From contig NZ_LVVY01000065.1 in NCBI RefSeq assembly GCF_001650025.1, positions 1 to 64,000 of the forward strand: a DNA stretch of 64,000 nt. Reading direction: 5' to 3'. The stretch's first letter is position 1; the number at the start of each line of letters is the position of its first letter. This DNA comes from Devosia elaeis. GTDB taxonomy: Bacteria; Pseudomonadota; Alphaproteobacteria; Rhizobiales; Devosiaceae. A program made the position numbers and the translations under genes. A model generated the notes under the pieces. The model made no database searches, was not told where the DNA came from, and saw nothing but the letters and a program-made list of their open reading frames with translations. Shown piece by piece: positions 55,429-64,000 of the stretch.

Positions 55429-56438
55429 TGGTCGCGGACCTTTTCACGCGCCGTGGGATCGATCGCCATGTAGAGAATATCGACAACGAGGTTGAGCATG
55501 ATGAGGAAGAACACCATCAGGACGAGGTAAGCGACGACGACGGGGCGATCGAGAATGATGATGGAGTCGATCAGCAGCTTGCCCATGCCGGGCCAGGCGA
55601 ACACTGTTTCGGTCACTACGGCGAAGGCCACTGCTTGGCCGAACTCCAGCCCGGTCACCGTGACGATCGGAATAAGGATGTTGCGGAGGAGATGAACGCC
55701 CACAACCCGGCGCGGACGAACGCCTTTGGCACGGGCGAACTTGATGTAGTCCATCGGGAGCACTTCGCGGGTGGCGGCCCGCGTCACGCGAATGATGAGT
55801 GCCGCCTTGGCCAGCCCCAGCGTCAGTGCGGGCAGGATGAGATGGCGCCAGCCGTCGGGCGTCAGAACACTCAACGACACTCCGGCGACATTCACCGTGC
55901 TACCCCGCCCCGAAGCAGGAAGCAGCCCGAGATAGACCGAAAAAAACATGATCAGCATCAGCCCGATCCAGAAGGTCGGCAAGCTGAATCCGAGGATGGA
56001 AACGGTCATGACGGCCTTTGTGGAGGCAGCCTTGGGACGCAAACCCGCCAGCATACCGAGCGGCACGCCGACCAGGACGGCAAAGCCGATGGCAACCACA
56101 ACCATCTCGATGGTCGCCGGCATGCGCTCGAGAATGAGCTGCATGGCCGGTTGGCCAGTCAGGAAGCTGCGGCCAAAGTCGCCGCGAACGGCGTTGCCGA
56201 CAAAGGTCAGGTATTGCATCCAGATGGGTTGATCGAGACCGAACGCCTGCCGCACGGCGGCGCGTTCCAAATCATTCGCCTCGGGGCTGACAAGCATCGC
56301 TGTCGGGTCGCCGATGAGGTAGAGGCCGATAAAGACCAGCATCGACATCACGACCACTGCTCCCGCAGCCTGGATGAGCCGATTGATGATGAAAACGAGC
56401 ACTGGACCGTTCCCCGGTGATTGAATTGGCCCCGGCAT
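55425..56438 (-). CDS. ABC importer permease (DppB/OppB-like)
   Basis: A 337-residue membrane protein with six helices, first near residues 9-31. The EAA loop (ATREVLPMDYIKFARAKGVRPRRVVGVHLLRN) is intact. GQAVAFAVVTETVFAWPGMGKLLIDSI is typical of DppB. The 20-base gap to the binding protein gene places it second in the operon. Confidence 0.92.
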   Translation of the reverse strand: MPGPIQSPGNGPVLVFIINRLIQAAGAVVVMSMLVFIGLYLIGDPTAMLVSPEANDLERAAVRQAFGLDQPIWMQYLTFVGNAVRGDFGRSFLTGQPAMQLILERMPATIEMVVVAIGFAVLVGVPLGMLAGLRPKAASTKAVMTVSILGFSLPTFWIGLMLIMFFSVYLGLLPASGRGSTVNVAGVSLSVLTPDGWRHLILPALTLGLAKAALIIRVTRAATREVLPMDYIKFARAKGVRPRRVVGVHLLRNILIPIVTVTGLEFGQAVAFAVVTETVFAWPGMGKLLIDSIIILDRPVVVAYLVLMVFFLIMLNLVVDILYMAIDPTAREKVRDQ

Positions 56439-56457
56439 GCACCGGGGCCAAACGGAG

Positions 56458-58035
56458 TTATTCTGCGCTGACGATATACTGGGGCAGCGTGTACTGATCA
56501 GCGCGGCCTTCCATCGTCAGACCATTGCGCAAGGCCCAGACTGGCACTTCGTAATGCACTGGGATGATGCCGAAGTCGTCCAGAACCACGGCGTCGGCCT
56601 TGGATAGAATCGCACCACGCGCTGCGTCGTCCATGGTGGAGGCTGCTTCGGCGAGCAACGCATCCACCTCGGGATTGGAATAGCGGCCGCCATTGGCGGT
56701 GCCCTTGCCCTGTTCGCGATCATAGGTATTGACCAGAGCATTCAGCGTGGTGAGGTTCTCCCCGCTGCCGTTGCCCCAGGCACCCAGATAGGCGCTGTAC
56801 TTCATTTCATCGCGGTTCTGGAAGAATACCGGCGGCGCCGAAGCCTCGACCTCCGTCGTTACGCCGATGCGGCTCCACATGGATGCGATAGTCTGCGCAA
56901 TGCGGACGTCGTTGACGTAACGGCCGTTTGGCGAACCCAGCACGATCGAGAACCCGCCGGGATAGCCGGCTTCGGCCAGCAAAGCCTTGGCCCGTTCTAC
57001 GTCGACGGTCGGCGCGGTCGCGTGGTCCGGGCTCGAACCGAGGAAGTGGGCAGGAACCAGATCGCCCGCGGGTTCGGCCAGGCCACCCATCACGCGATCG
57101 ACAATGCCGTGGCGGTCAATGGAAATGAACAGGGCTTCGCGGACCCGAGCATCCATCAACGGGTTGGTGTCCGTACCGGAAATACCGGGGCTTTCACGAT
57201 CCTGCTGATCGAGCGCGATGTAGACAACACGGCCCGCCGGCGCCTTGGCGATGGTGAGGTCTGGGTTGTTTTCGAAGTCCGAGAGGTTTGCAGTCGGCGG
57301 ATCTTCCATGACCGCAATGTCGCCGGAGAGCAACGCGGCGGCACGAGCAGCAGCATTGGTCATTGGGCGCATGGTGACCTTGTCCCATTCGGGCGCGTCG
57401 CCCCAATAGTTCGGATTGCGCTCGACCACAAAGTCAGCGCCCTTTTGCCAGGAGACAAATTTGAATGGACCGGTGCCGATCAGACCTTCGCCGCGGTTGA
57501 GCTCAGTCGTCGTCTTGCCTTCGGGCGCGTCGCCGGCGGCGGCGAGATGTGACATGATCACGACTGACGTGATGTCGGCGGCAAGCAGAGGATACGGCTG
57601 GAACGTCGTCATCTTGACCGTATGGTCGTCGATGGCCTCAACGCTTTCAATTTGACGGGTGAACAGAGTGTAGGCGCTGGGGCTGTTGGGGACCTTGGCG
57701 ACGCGATCGAAGGAAAACAGCACGTCCTCGGCGGTGAAGGGCGAACCGTCAGAGAACGTCACGTCCTTGCGCAGGTTGAACACCCATTCCGTCGGGCTCA
57801 CATTTTCCCAGCTTTCGGCGAGCGCCGGCTGCGGCGACGCAAAAGCGTCCATCATCACAAGCGGCTCGAACATTGTGAACGCAACCTGCATATTGGTTGC
57901 AAGCACGTGGAACTGGGGGTCGAGCGAGCTGGGTTCCGACTTGATGCCAATCATCAGGTCTGCCGCATGCAGGGGCATGGCCCCAATCATCAATGCCGCC
58001 ACGGAGGTGGCTAGCTTGCCTGTAAAGAGGCGCAT
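56458..58035 (-). CDS. periplasmic solute-binding protein, family 5 (peptide/nickel type)
   Basis: A 525-residue protein from ATG 58035, with AGGAGAG four bases upstream; the longer frame was rejected. The signal peptide ends near MPLHAADL. SLDPQFHVLATNMQV and EWVFNLRKDVTFSDGSPFTAEDV are conserved in family 5 binding proteins. It captures the substrate for the DppBC-OppDF-like importer. Ligands of this family include peptides, opines and sugar acids, so the substrate is unknown. The gene is first in the operon and divergent from a LysR regulator. Confidence 0.93.
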   Translation of the reverse strand: MRLFTGKLATSVAALMIGAMPLHAADLMIGIKSEPSSLDPQFHVLATNMQVAFTMFEPLVMMDAFASPQPALAESWENVSPTEWVFNLRKDVTFSDGSPFTAEDVLFSFDRVAKVPNSPSAYTLFTRQIESVEAIDDHTVKMTTFQPYPLLAADITSVVIMSHLAAAGDAPEGKTTTELNRGEGLIGTGPFKFVSWQKGADFVVERNPNYWGDAPEWDKVTMRPMTNAAARAAALLSGDIAVMEDPPTANLSDFENNPDLTIAKAPAGRVVYIALDQQDRESPGISGTDTNPLMDARVREALFISIDRHGIVDRVMGGLAEPAGDLVPAHFLGSSPDHATAPTVDVERAKALLAEAGYPGGFSIVLGSPNGRYVNDVRIAQTIASMWSRIGVTTEVEASAPPVFFQNRDEMKYSAYLGAWGNGSGENLTTLNALVNTYDREQGKGTANGGRYSNPEVDALLAEAASTMDDAARGAILSKADAVVLDDFGIIPVHYEVPVWALRNGLTMEGRADQYTLPQYIVSAE

Positions 58036-58449
58036 TTTTCTCTCCTTTATCACCCCGCGCAGTCACGCAAGGCATTCCCGTTCGGCATATCCTAAATGGT
58101 CCAACCTGCTCAATTTTTCCCTCGTCACCTGCCCCGCAGAGCTTATTCGTGACTTTTGAACAGGGAGGCGGACCTCCTGCGATCGCGAAACTTGGCGAAT
58201 GAACGCCTAGAAAAGCGGCACATTGGTCGATCGCTGTTCAGCCAGGCCAACTGCCGAAGGGACGGCGGCGTCACGCGTTGCGAGCGACAGGACGCCATTG
58301 TTTGCGCATGGATATATGCATTTCAATAAACTATCACGGCACGAGTCATGAATAGTAGTTATATTGCAATCCTGGTTTGGCCGGGGTAATTCAGCCATGT
58401 GATCTGGGCGCCGTCGCAGCTGGCGTCTCGCACGTGACCGGAGCGCGAC
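58036..58449. promoter_or_regulatory. 414-base divergent control region (binding protein/LysR)
   Basis: No gene is seen. The half near the LysR gene is AT-rich (about 58300-58370) and contains GCATGGATATATGC and CAATAAACTATCACGG stretches of the kind LysR proteins bind, but no exact T-N11-A site is certain. It probably holds both promoters and the LysR operator. Confidence 0.5.
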
Positions 58450-59370
58450 ATGGATTTTCGGCAGCTTAGAAATCTGGTTTTCGTCGCTCGCCACGGCAGC
58501 TTCGGCATCGCTGCCAACGCACTTAATGTCACGCAACCAGCGCTGAGCAAAAGCCTGAGGGCATTGGAACAGTCGATTGGTGTGCGGTTGCTGGATCGGG
58601 GCCCTTGGGGCGTCAAGCCCACGGAGTATGGCAACAGGCTCATCGAATATGGCGAAGTCATTCTCAGTCTCAGCGACGAGGCACGCAACGAACTGGATGC
58701 CATGCGCGGCGCACGCAGAGGCCTCCTCAGGGTGGGTGCCAACGCCACTGCCATGAGGGAAATCGTCCCGAAGGCCACGCGCCAATTTCTCGGGACGCAT
58801 CCGGACGTTGCCGTGACACTCAACGAGGAGTTGAGCCCTGCCCTGCTCAACCTGCTGATCAACGGCTCGCTCGACCTTGCCGTAATGACCAGGCCCAGGG
58901 ATTTTCCGGCAGAAGAGATCGAATTCCGAACGATCCTCGAAATTCCGGTCGATATCGTTGCTGACCGCGGCCACCCACTCGCGTCGAAACAAACGGTCAA
59001 TACATCGGATCTGTGCGCCTACGACTGGATTTTGCCGGCCCGGCCCGATCCGGACAGGCTTGCACTCGATTCCCTGTTCGCAACGGCCCAATTGCCGCTA
59101 CCCCAGGCTGCCTGCGAAACGACATCATCAAACCTGCAAATTGCCATGCTGATCGGTTCGAACTGGTTGAGCTATCTGACACGCACCAGTGCTTATGCCC
59201 ATGCCGCGGACGCCAAACTCACGCCGTTGAACATGTCTGGTCCAACCTGGACCAGACAGATCGGCATCGCCATACGTAGGAAAAGCGTCATGCGTCCAGT
59301 CGTCAACGCCTACCTCAAGGCGGTCGACGCGATTAGCGGGGATATACAGCAGCGATCGGCTTCTGCCTGA
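58450..59370 (+). CDS. LysR-family transcriptional regulator
   Basis: A 306-residue regulator. The N-terminal winged helix runs FRQLRNLVFVARHGSFGIAANALNVTQPALSKSLRALEQSIGVRLLDR (HTH about residues 18-40). The C-terminal substrate-binding domain starts near residue 95. It is divergent from the importer operon, which it probably controls, and its stop is 18 bases from that of the convergent GMC gene. The inducer may be the importer's ligand or a breakdown product. Confidence 0.92.
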   Translation: MDFRQLRNLVFVARHGSFGIAANALNVTQPALSKSLRALEQSIGVRLLDRGPWGVKPTEYGNRLIEYGEVILSLSDEARNELDAMRGARRGLLRVGANATAMREIVPKATRQFLGTHPDVAVTLNEELSPALLNLLINGSLDLAVMTRPRDFPAEEIEFRTILEIPVDIVADRGHPLASKQTVNTSDLCAYDWILPARPDPDRLALDSLFATAQLPLPQAACETTSSNLQIAMLIGSNWLSYLTRTSAYAHAADAKLTPLNMSGPTWTRQIGIAIRRKSVMRPVVNAYLKAVDAISGDIQQRSASA

Positions 59371-59388
59371 GCCTAGGCTTGGTGCAGC

Positions 59389-61059
59389 TCAGGCATGGGC
59401 CGCGCTGAGCCGCCCCGAACGCATTTCGTCCGCCAAGTGGCGACAGGCGCGCACTGTCAGCGCCATCACGGTCAGGGTCGTGCCCGAAAGTCCGCTGCCG
59501 GCAAATGCGCTGGCGTCCGTAACAAGGAGATTGGGAACCTCCCAGCTCTGGTTCCAGCGGTTAAGCACTGAATCTTCAGGCCGTTCGCCCATGCGCGCGC
59601 CACCGCTTTCATGAATGGCCGATCCCATGACCATGGTCCTGCGGAAAAACAGCCGGAACAGGGCCCTGCTCAGGGGATCCGCCTTCGGATAAGCCCCCTG
59701 CCCCATTTCCACGAGGCCAAGCGGCGAACCGAGAAACTCGAACTCGCCACCGGCACCCTTGATCATATCGAGCAGCGCCGTGTTTTGCTCGCGCATCGTC
59801 TGCTCATCACTTGGCTGCATGGCGCAACGGATATGCGGCACCGGAATGCCCCACGCGTCCTTGCGCCGTTTGTCCAGCGTCACCCTATTGTTCGGATGCG
59901 GTGTCATCCGACCGAAGCCGAAAAACGCCCAGCGCGATGCGGCACCGTCAGCGACCGGACTTCTGCCTATTGCGCCTTGAAAGGTGAAATCTCCAGCGCC
60001 TGTACTGCCGTCAGCGTCGGCAGGCGATATGAATACACCGCCAGAGGCGGCATAGAAGGGATCCTGCGGCGCCGTCTCGTCCTTGCTCCAGCCGGCTGAA
60101 GGCGGGAAGCTGCCTTGGGCGACATTGGGCAACTGGTCCATGAAATAGCGTCCGAGCGTGTCCGAAGTGTTGCCCAGCCCGCGCGGATGGCGCGTCGAAG
60201 CCGAGTTGAGCAGAAGCCGGATGCTTTCGATGGGCGACGCGCAGACGACGACAGCGGCCGCATCAACCCGGCGAACGGTGCCCGTTGCTCCGTCGACATA
60301 CTCCACGCCAGTGGCGCGGTTACCGTCCTCGTTCGTCAGGATGCGCCGCACGATGGCATTGTGCCGCACTTCCAGCCGGCCGGTGGCCAACGCATCGCGC
60401 ATGGGCCGATACACCCGTTCCGGATCAGGCGCTATATAGCGCCAGGAAACGACGTGATGGCGCGGGTACTTCGCCTCGATGGTACTCTTAAAGATCGCCT
60501 CCGCTCTACTCAGGCTGGCCTGCTGGGCACAAATGCCGTCCGGCATCGTTGCGAGTCCGTCCGTGTTGCCAATGAGGCCAAGGCACTGCTCGACCTCATC
60601 ATAGAACGGCGCAACATCCGCGTAGCTGATGGGCCAGTCTACCCCGACATTCTTGCGACTGCGGATTTTGAAGTCGTCATCGGACCAGCGCAATAGCACG
60701 CGGCCAAAGGTATGCAGCCGCCCCCCGCCCTGCTTGCCGCGGATCCAGAGGTAAGGTGCGTCGGGCGGCGTCGTGTAAGGGTTCTTGCGATCGTTGACGA
60801 ATAAATGGCTAATCCATTTGCGGAAGAACACGGCCCTTGCCTGGACACCCTGGCCCTTGAGTGTCGCTTCGGCTCGCTCCATCACATTCGGATCACGCTT
60901 CGGCCCGAGCTTGCGCACCGGATCGAAATCACTGGGCGACAGGGACCGTCCTGCCTCAAGCATAAGCACCTTCAGTCCCTGAGCCGTCAGTTCCTTGGCG
61001 GCAAAGCTTCCGGCGGCGCCGGAGCCCACCACCAGAACATCGTACTGCGCGTCGTGCAT
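59389..61059 (-). CDS. GMC-family FAD oxidoreductase
   Basis: A 556-residue flavoprotein. The FAD Rossmann motif is VVGSGAAGSFAAKELTAQG (residues 10-28), and the second signature is present near GRYFMDQ. The active-site His lies in HESGGARMG near residue 497, and the end GLSGTTLTVMALTVRACRHLADE matches glucose 3-dehydrogenase-like large subunits. It likely oxidises a sugar hydroxyl. There is no signal peptide. The isomerase-like gene upstream ends nine bases before its start, so they are one unit. Confidence 0.85.
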   Translation of the reverse strand: MHDAQYDVLVVGSGAAGSFAAKELTAQGLKVLMLEAGRSLSPSDFDPVRKLGPKRDPNVMERAEATLKGQGVQARAVFFRKWISHLFVNDRKNPYTTPPDAPYLWIRGKQGGGRLHTFGRVLLRWSDDDFKIRSRKNVGVDWPISYADVAPFYDEVEQCLGLIGNTDGLATMPDGICAQQASLSRAEAIFKSTIEAKYPRHHVVSWRYIAPDPERVYRPMRDALATGRLEVRHNAIVRRILTNEDGNRATGVEYVDGATGTVRRVDAAAVVVCASPIESIRLLLNSASTRHPRGLGNTSDTLGRYFMDQLPNVAQGSFPPSAGWSKDETAPQDPFYAASGGVFISPADADGSTGAGDFTFQGAIGRSPVADGAASRWAFFGFGRMTPHPNNRVTLDKRRKDAWGIPVPHIRCAMQPSDEQTMREQNTALLDMIKGAGGEFEFLGSPLGLVEMGQGAYPKADPLSRALFRLFFRRTMVMGSAIHESGGARMGERPEDSVLNRWNQSWEVPNLLVTDASAFAGSGLSGTTLTVMALTVRACRHLADEMRSGRLSAAHA

Positions 61060-61068
61060 CGGACGGTC

Positions 61069-61977
61069 CTAGGATGCGATCGGCTTCTTGAGACTGGACA
61101 GCCACTGCGCGCTCGCCTCGGCAGAGGCAAACGGCGACATGGTGGGAAAGTCCACTTCGGCAATCAACCAACCGTCGAAGTCAGGTCCTGCCGCGCCGAT
61201 CATGGCGACAAGATCGAGCTCGCCTAAACCCGGTTCGGCCCAGAGCCCATCGACCACGGTTTCGCGATAAGTCTTGCCGGCGACCTTTGCAGCATCTCGA
61301 ACGGAGAGGCGGCAATCCTTGATATGCATGACCGTGACACGCTCGCGGTAGTCACGCATCAACCCGACAACGTCGGCTCCGGCCCAGGACAGGTGGCCGG
61401 TATCCGGTCCGAAGGCGAGCTGAGTGGCCGAGATGGCGTCGAGAATCTGCCGGGTCTCGTTTTCAGTTTCGCCCCAGCATCCCACATGAGGATGGAAAGC
61501 CGCCAGGACGCCTTCTTCGCGCATGACAGCCGAAACCCTGTCGAGTATCGACACCACATCGGCGAACTCGGTGCTTGCGATCGGCGCTCCGATGCCCGGC
61601 TTCTCAACACGAAGAGGGTTCATGCGCGGCGAGATGAACATGTCGCTCAACCCCAGCGCTGCCTGCTGCGCTGCGCTCTTTCGCGCATTCTCGCAAGCCG
61701 CCTCGACGGTAACACCATGATCCGGGAGGCCCAGCGAGAAATAGCCCGGAGCCGGCTGCAGGCCCGCTTGGTCCAGCGCTGCCTTATATTGCGGTACGGT
61801 CCAGTCCGGGGGAACTTGGGCATGGATAGCTTTGAACCCGGAGCGAGCCACTTCAGACATGATTTCTTCAGGCGCCGGACCCGAATTGGGGTTAAGCCAG
61901 CCATCCGCGGTGGCAAACCATTGAATGGGATTCAGCGCGACGCGGTAACCGCCATCTGCACGCGATGTATCACCCAT
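61069..61977 (-). CDS. sugar phosphate isomerase/epimerase-like TIM-barrel protein
   Basis: A 302-residue AP-endonuclease-2-type barrel from ATG 61977 (GGAGAAAACC upstream). Metal-site residues fall in AFHPHVGCWGETENE, FGPDTGHLSWAG, MHIKDCR and the closing LIAEVDFP. The family includes inosose and 3-keto-sugar enzymes. It is co-directional with, and just before, the GMC gene. A carbohydrate or cyclitol substrate is likely. The N-terminal extension upstream of 61977 was rejected. Confidence 0.82.
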   Translation of the reverse strand: MGDTSRADGGYRVALNPIQWFATADGWLNPNSGPAPEEIMSEVARSGFKAIHAQVPPDWTVPQYKAALDQAGLQPAPGYFSLGLPDHGVTVEAACENARKSAAQQAALGLSDMFISPRMNPLRVEKPGIGAPIASTEFADVVSILDRVSAVMREEGVLAAFHPHVGCWGETENETRQILDAISATQLAFGPDTGHLSWAGADVVGLMRDYRERVTVMHIKDCRLSVRDAAKVAGKTYRETVVDGLWAEPGLGELDLVAMIGAAGPDFDGWLIAEVDFPTMSPFASAEASAQWLSSLKKPIAS

Positions 61978-62266
61978 GGTTTTCTCCGTTTTGTCTATGA
62001 ATCTTACGGTCAGCCAGGCGAGATGCCGTATCGGCAGCAAGGCGCCCAAGCGCACGAAAGGCGCCGCGCACCCGAACCCTAGCGCGCGGCATGTGGTCAC
62101 GAAAAATGAAAATGACGCCTCCGGTCATAGCTTTGAGGCATGATGCCGCCAAGGACAGGGAACCGCTGCGCATTGCACTTGCAGGCTAGACGGCAGCACT
62201 GGTGGGAATATTCTCGATGAAGGCTGAGCCGAGGCCATAAAGGCCAGATGTCCTGAGGAGGTCTTT

Positions 62267-63322
62267 ATGCTCGGAGAAGTGGTTGCAACGCATCATGGAT
62301 CATCGTCCATCCGAGCCTTCTTCCTTGAACCGGCCCTTGCCGAGTTGCGACGGCTGCGGCATCCGGTGCAGAACAAGCTGAAGCAATTCGGCCTGACCCT
62401 CTCTGACATACGCTCACCCTACGCCTGGGTGCCGCTACGGTGCCATACCGAATTGCTGGAGGCCGCCGCTCGTTTAACCCGGAATGAATATCTGGGTTTC
62501 GAGATTGGGCGCCGTTTCGATGAGCAAAGCCTTGGTCCTTTTTCGACCTTGCTGGCCAATGCACGCACGTTGCGAGAAGTTTTCGAACTCTATCGCAGCT
62601 TTCAGTCGGTTTGGCAGGCGAACACCAGTTTCGTCACCGAGCGCCATTCCGACGTAACGCACTATCTGTATCTCATCGACGACCCCAATATCTGGCCCCG
62701 CCGCCAGGACACGGAATTCACGATCGCGGCGTTGGTTACACTGGGCCGGCATCTGGGATGGCCTAAATGGTGTCCCGAAGCCGTGGAATTCGAGCACGCC
62801 CTGCCCACCGATACCCGACCACTTAGAGCATTCTTTAATGCGCCTGTGTTCGCAAACCGCGACGCGAACCGCATGATCGTGTCCAATTCCGATCTGGATC
62901 GCCCATTGCCGAGGGCCAGCGAGGGGCACGAAGAGGGCACCAAAGTGCTCGAGCGTCACCTGCGCGATCTCATGAGCATTGACCAGGTCACCAATCAGAC
63001 GCACACCCTCGTGGACGCCATCGTCGCAATCATCAACCGGCGGATGGGACGTGCCCATCTCGACATAGGCACGGTCGCTCTCGAATTGGGGACTTCGGAG
63101 CGCAGCCTCCGGCGACACCTGGAACAGGCCGGCAAGAGCTTCCGTGACTTGGTGCAGGAACAACGCCTTCTCAGGGCAAAATCGCTTCTGAGCACCGGGC
63201 GGACCTCTGTTTCCGATGCCGCGGCGAGGCTAGGCTATGCCGACGCAGCTGCCTTCTGTCGCGCGTTTCGCGAGTGGACAGGAATTTCGCCCATGCGCTA
63301 CGCCCGGCAGCGGAAAAGTTGA
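62267..63322 (+). CDS. AraC-family regulator
   Basis: A 351-residue regulator with an N-terminal ArgR/arabinose-like domain and a C-terminal two-HTH AraC domain. The HTH block reads LDIGTVALELGTSERSLRRHLEQAGKSFRD, then SDAAARLGYADAAAFCRAFREWTG. AGGAGG precedes the ATG. It is divergent from the isomerase/GMC unit by 289 bases and convergent with the MBL hydrolase. It probably controls one of these. Confidence 0.9.
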   Translation: MLGEVVATHHGSSSIRAFFLEPALAELRRLRHPVQNKLKQFGLTLSDIRSPYAWVPLRCHTELLEAAARLTRNEYLGFEIGRRFDEQSLGPFSTLLANARTLREVFELYRSFQSVWQANTSFVTERHSDVTHYLYLIDDPNIWPRRQDTEFTIAALVTLGRHLGWPKWCPEAVEFEHALPTDTRPLRAFFNAPVFANRDANRMIVSNSDLDRPLPRASEGHEEGTKVLERHLRDLMSIDQVTNQTHTLVDAIVAIINRRMGRAHLDIGTVALELGTSERSLRRHLEQAGKSFRDLVQEQRLLRAKSLLSTGRTSVSDAAARLGYADAAAFCRAFREWTGISPMRYARQRKS

Positions 63323-63336
63323 TCCTGTTGCGCCGA

Positions 63337-64000
63337 CTATAGTCGCTGATACTGCAATGCCCCGTCGTCGTCCTTCCACCTGCGCATGCGGCCGGTTTCG
63401 ACGAGGTGGTTCAAGAGCGCTGCGGCCATCGTGTAGTGAATATCCAAGACCTGTTGACCGGGACCGACGCGAAACAGTGCGGATAACAGGCCGGCACCGG
63501 TAATCGGCGCGTGTGCTGCCATCCAAGCGCGATTGAGGCGCCGCTCGTAGGATGCCAGGTGGCCCGCCACCCGGTCGCCGACATTTGAAAATGGTGCGCC
63601 ATGGCCCGGCAGGGCGATGATGGAAGCATCCACGCCCGTCCAACTCTTGAGGAAATTCAGCATCCTTCCAAGTGGATCGGCATCTGGCGCATCCATGGCG
63701 ACGCCGACATAAGGGGTCATTTCCGGCAGTATCTGATCTCCGGTTATGAGCAAGCCATTCTTTTCATCGAAGAACAGCGCCGGTGCCACGGAGTGACCGC
63801 CGCCAAGCCTGACAAGCCATTCGCGGTCGCCGACGCCGATGCGCGCGTCTTCCCGCAGTGCACCGTAAAAAGCGGGCGGGATCGCCGCCCTGCCGCCGAG
63901 GGGCCTTGAGGGGCTCGCACCGGGACGATCCGCACCCATTTTAAGCAGGAAGCCTTCTCGCAAAAGCGCTGCATCTGAAGGCGTACGCGCAAAGGCAGCT
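63337..64000 (-). CDS. MBL-fold hydrolase, N-terminus cut by right edge
   Basis: The minus-strand frame is open to base 64000, so only the C-terminal about 221 residues are visible. GGHSVAPALFFDEKNGLLITGDQILP contains the second zinc His and the metal-bridging Asp; LPGHGAPF supplies the last His. The LACTB2-like tail from about 80 residues before the end contains a winged-helix-like segment (LNHLVETGRMRRWKDDDG). The first HxHxDH motif lies beyond the edge. Substrate unknown. Confidence 0.8.
   Translation of the reverse strand, partial: AAFARTPSDAALLREGFLLKMGADRPGASPSRPLGGRAAIPPAFYGALREDARIGVGDREWLVRLGGGHSVAPALFFDEKNGLLITGDQILPEMTPYVGVAMDAPDADPLGRMLNFLKSWTGVDASIIALPGHGAPFSNVGDRVAGHLASYERRLNRAWMAAHAPITGAGLLSALFRVGPGQQVLDIHYTMAAALLNHLVETGRMRRWKDDDGALQYQRL

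Overview
The window is high-GC chromosomal DNA from an alphaproteobacterium, most likely a Hyphomicrobiales member close to Devosia. Grounds: the suf operon order (cysteine desulfurase-sufB-cupin-sufC-sufD-sufS-sufT-sufA) behind an Irr-type box, a glnB-glnA-nnr block, the rlpA-dacC-tmk-holB-metG-tatD order, and three families of intergenic palindromic repeats typical of this group. The genus is an inference; no rRNA or species marker is present.

Layout. 1-4343: accessory island on the 3' side of a tRNA-Arg(CCT), with a HEPN-like protein cut by the left edge, a secreted nuclease-like protein, DUF2971 and DUF3644 proteins, a zinc-ribbon protein and small island genes. 4344-13334: tRNA-Arg, prfB with an intact programmed +1 frameshift, an M23 envelope peptidase, a Bcp peroxiredoxin, a 1170-residue AsmA/YhdP-like protein, tyrS and an alpha/beta hydrolase. 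13451-21101: the iron-sulfur assembly operon. 21310-31416: an AROM-type aroA, two GGDEF proteins, a DEAD-box helicase, parE, and an ABC-F protein behind a 700-bp leader that encodes a short peptide.

31579-38312: tig, tRNA-Leu(TAG), glnB-glnA under an NtrC/sigma-54 type promoter, two tandem PilZ proteins, and nnr. 38520-43052: a CobW-like protein that has lost its P-loop, and metH behind a 16-bp palindrome resembling a SahR site. 43238-50763: envelope genes (rlpA, a D,D-carboxypeptidase), then an overlapping tmk-holB-metG-tatD-MBL operon. 50946-64000: a catabolic accessory block with a peptide-type ABC importer, an M20 amidohydrolase, LysR and AraC regulators, a GMC oxidoreductase paired with a sugar phosphate isomerase-like protein, and an MBL hydrolase cut by the right edge.

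Most of the window is housekeeping. The strongest candidates for new biology are the tRNA-Arg island proteins, the structured leader of the ABC-F gene, the degenerate CobW-like protein, the cupin inside the suf operon, the fungal-like aroA, and the GMC/isomerase pair, which could act through 3-keto-sugar chemistry. Functions given for these are inferences from sequence patterns read by eye; no database search was possible.
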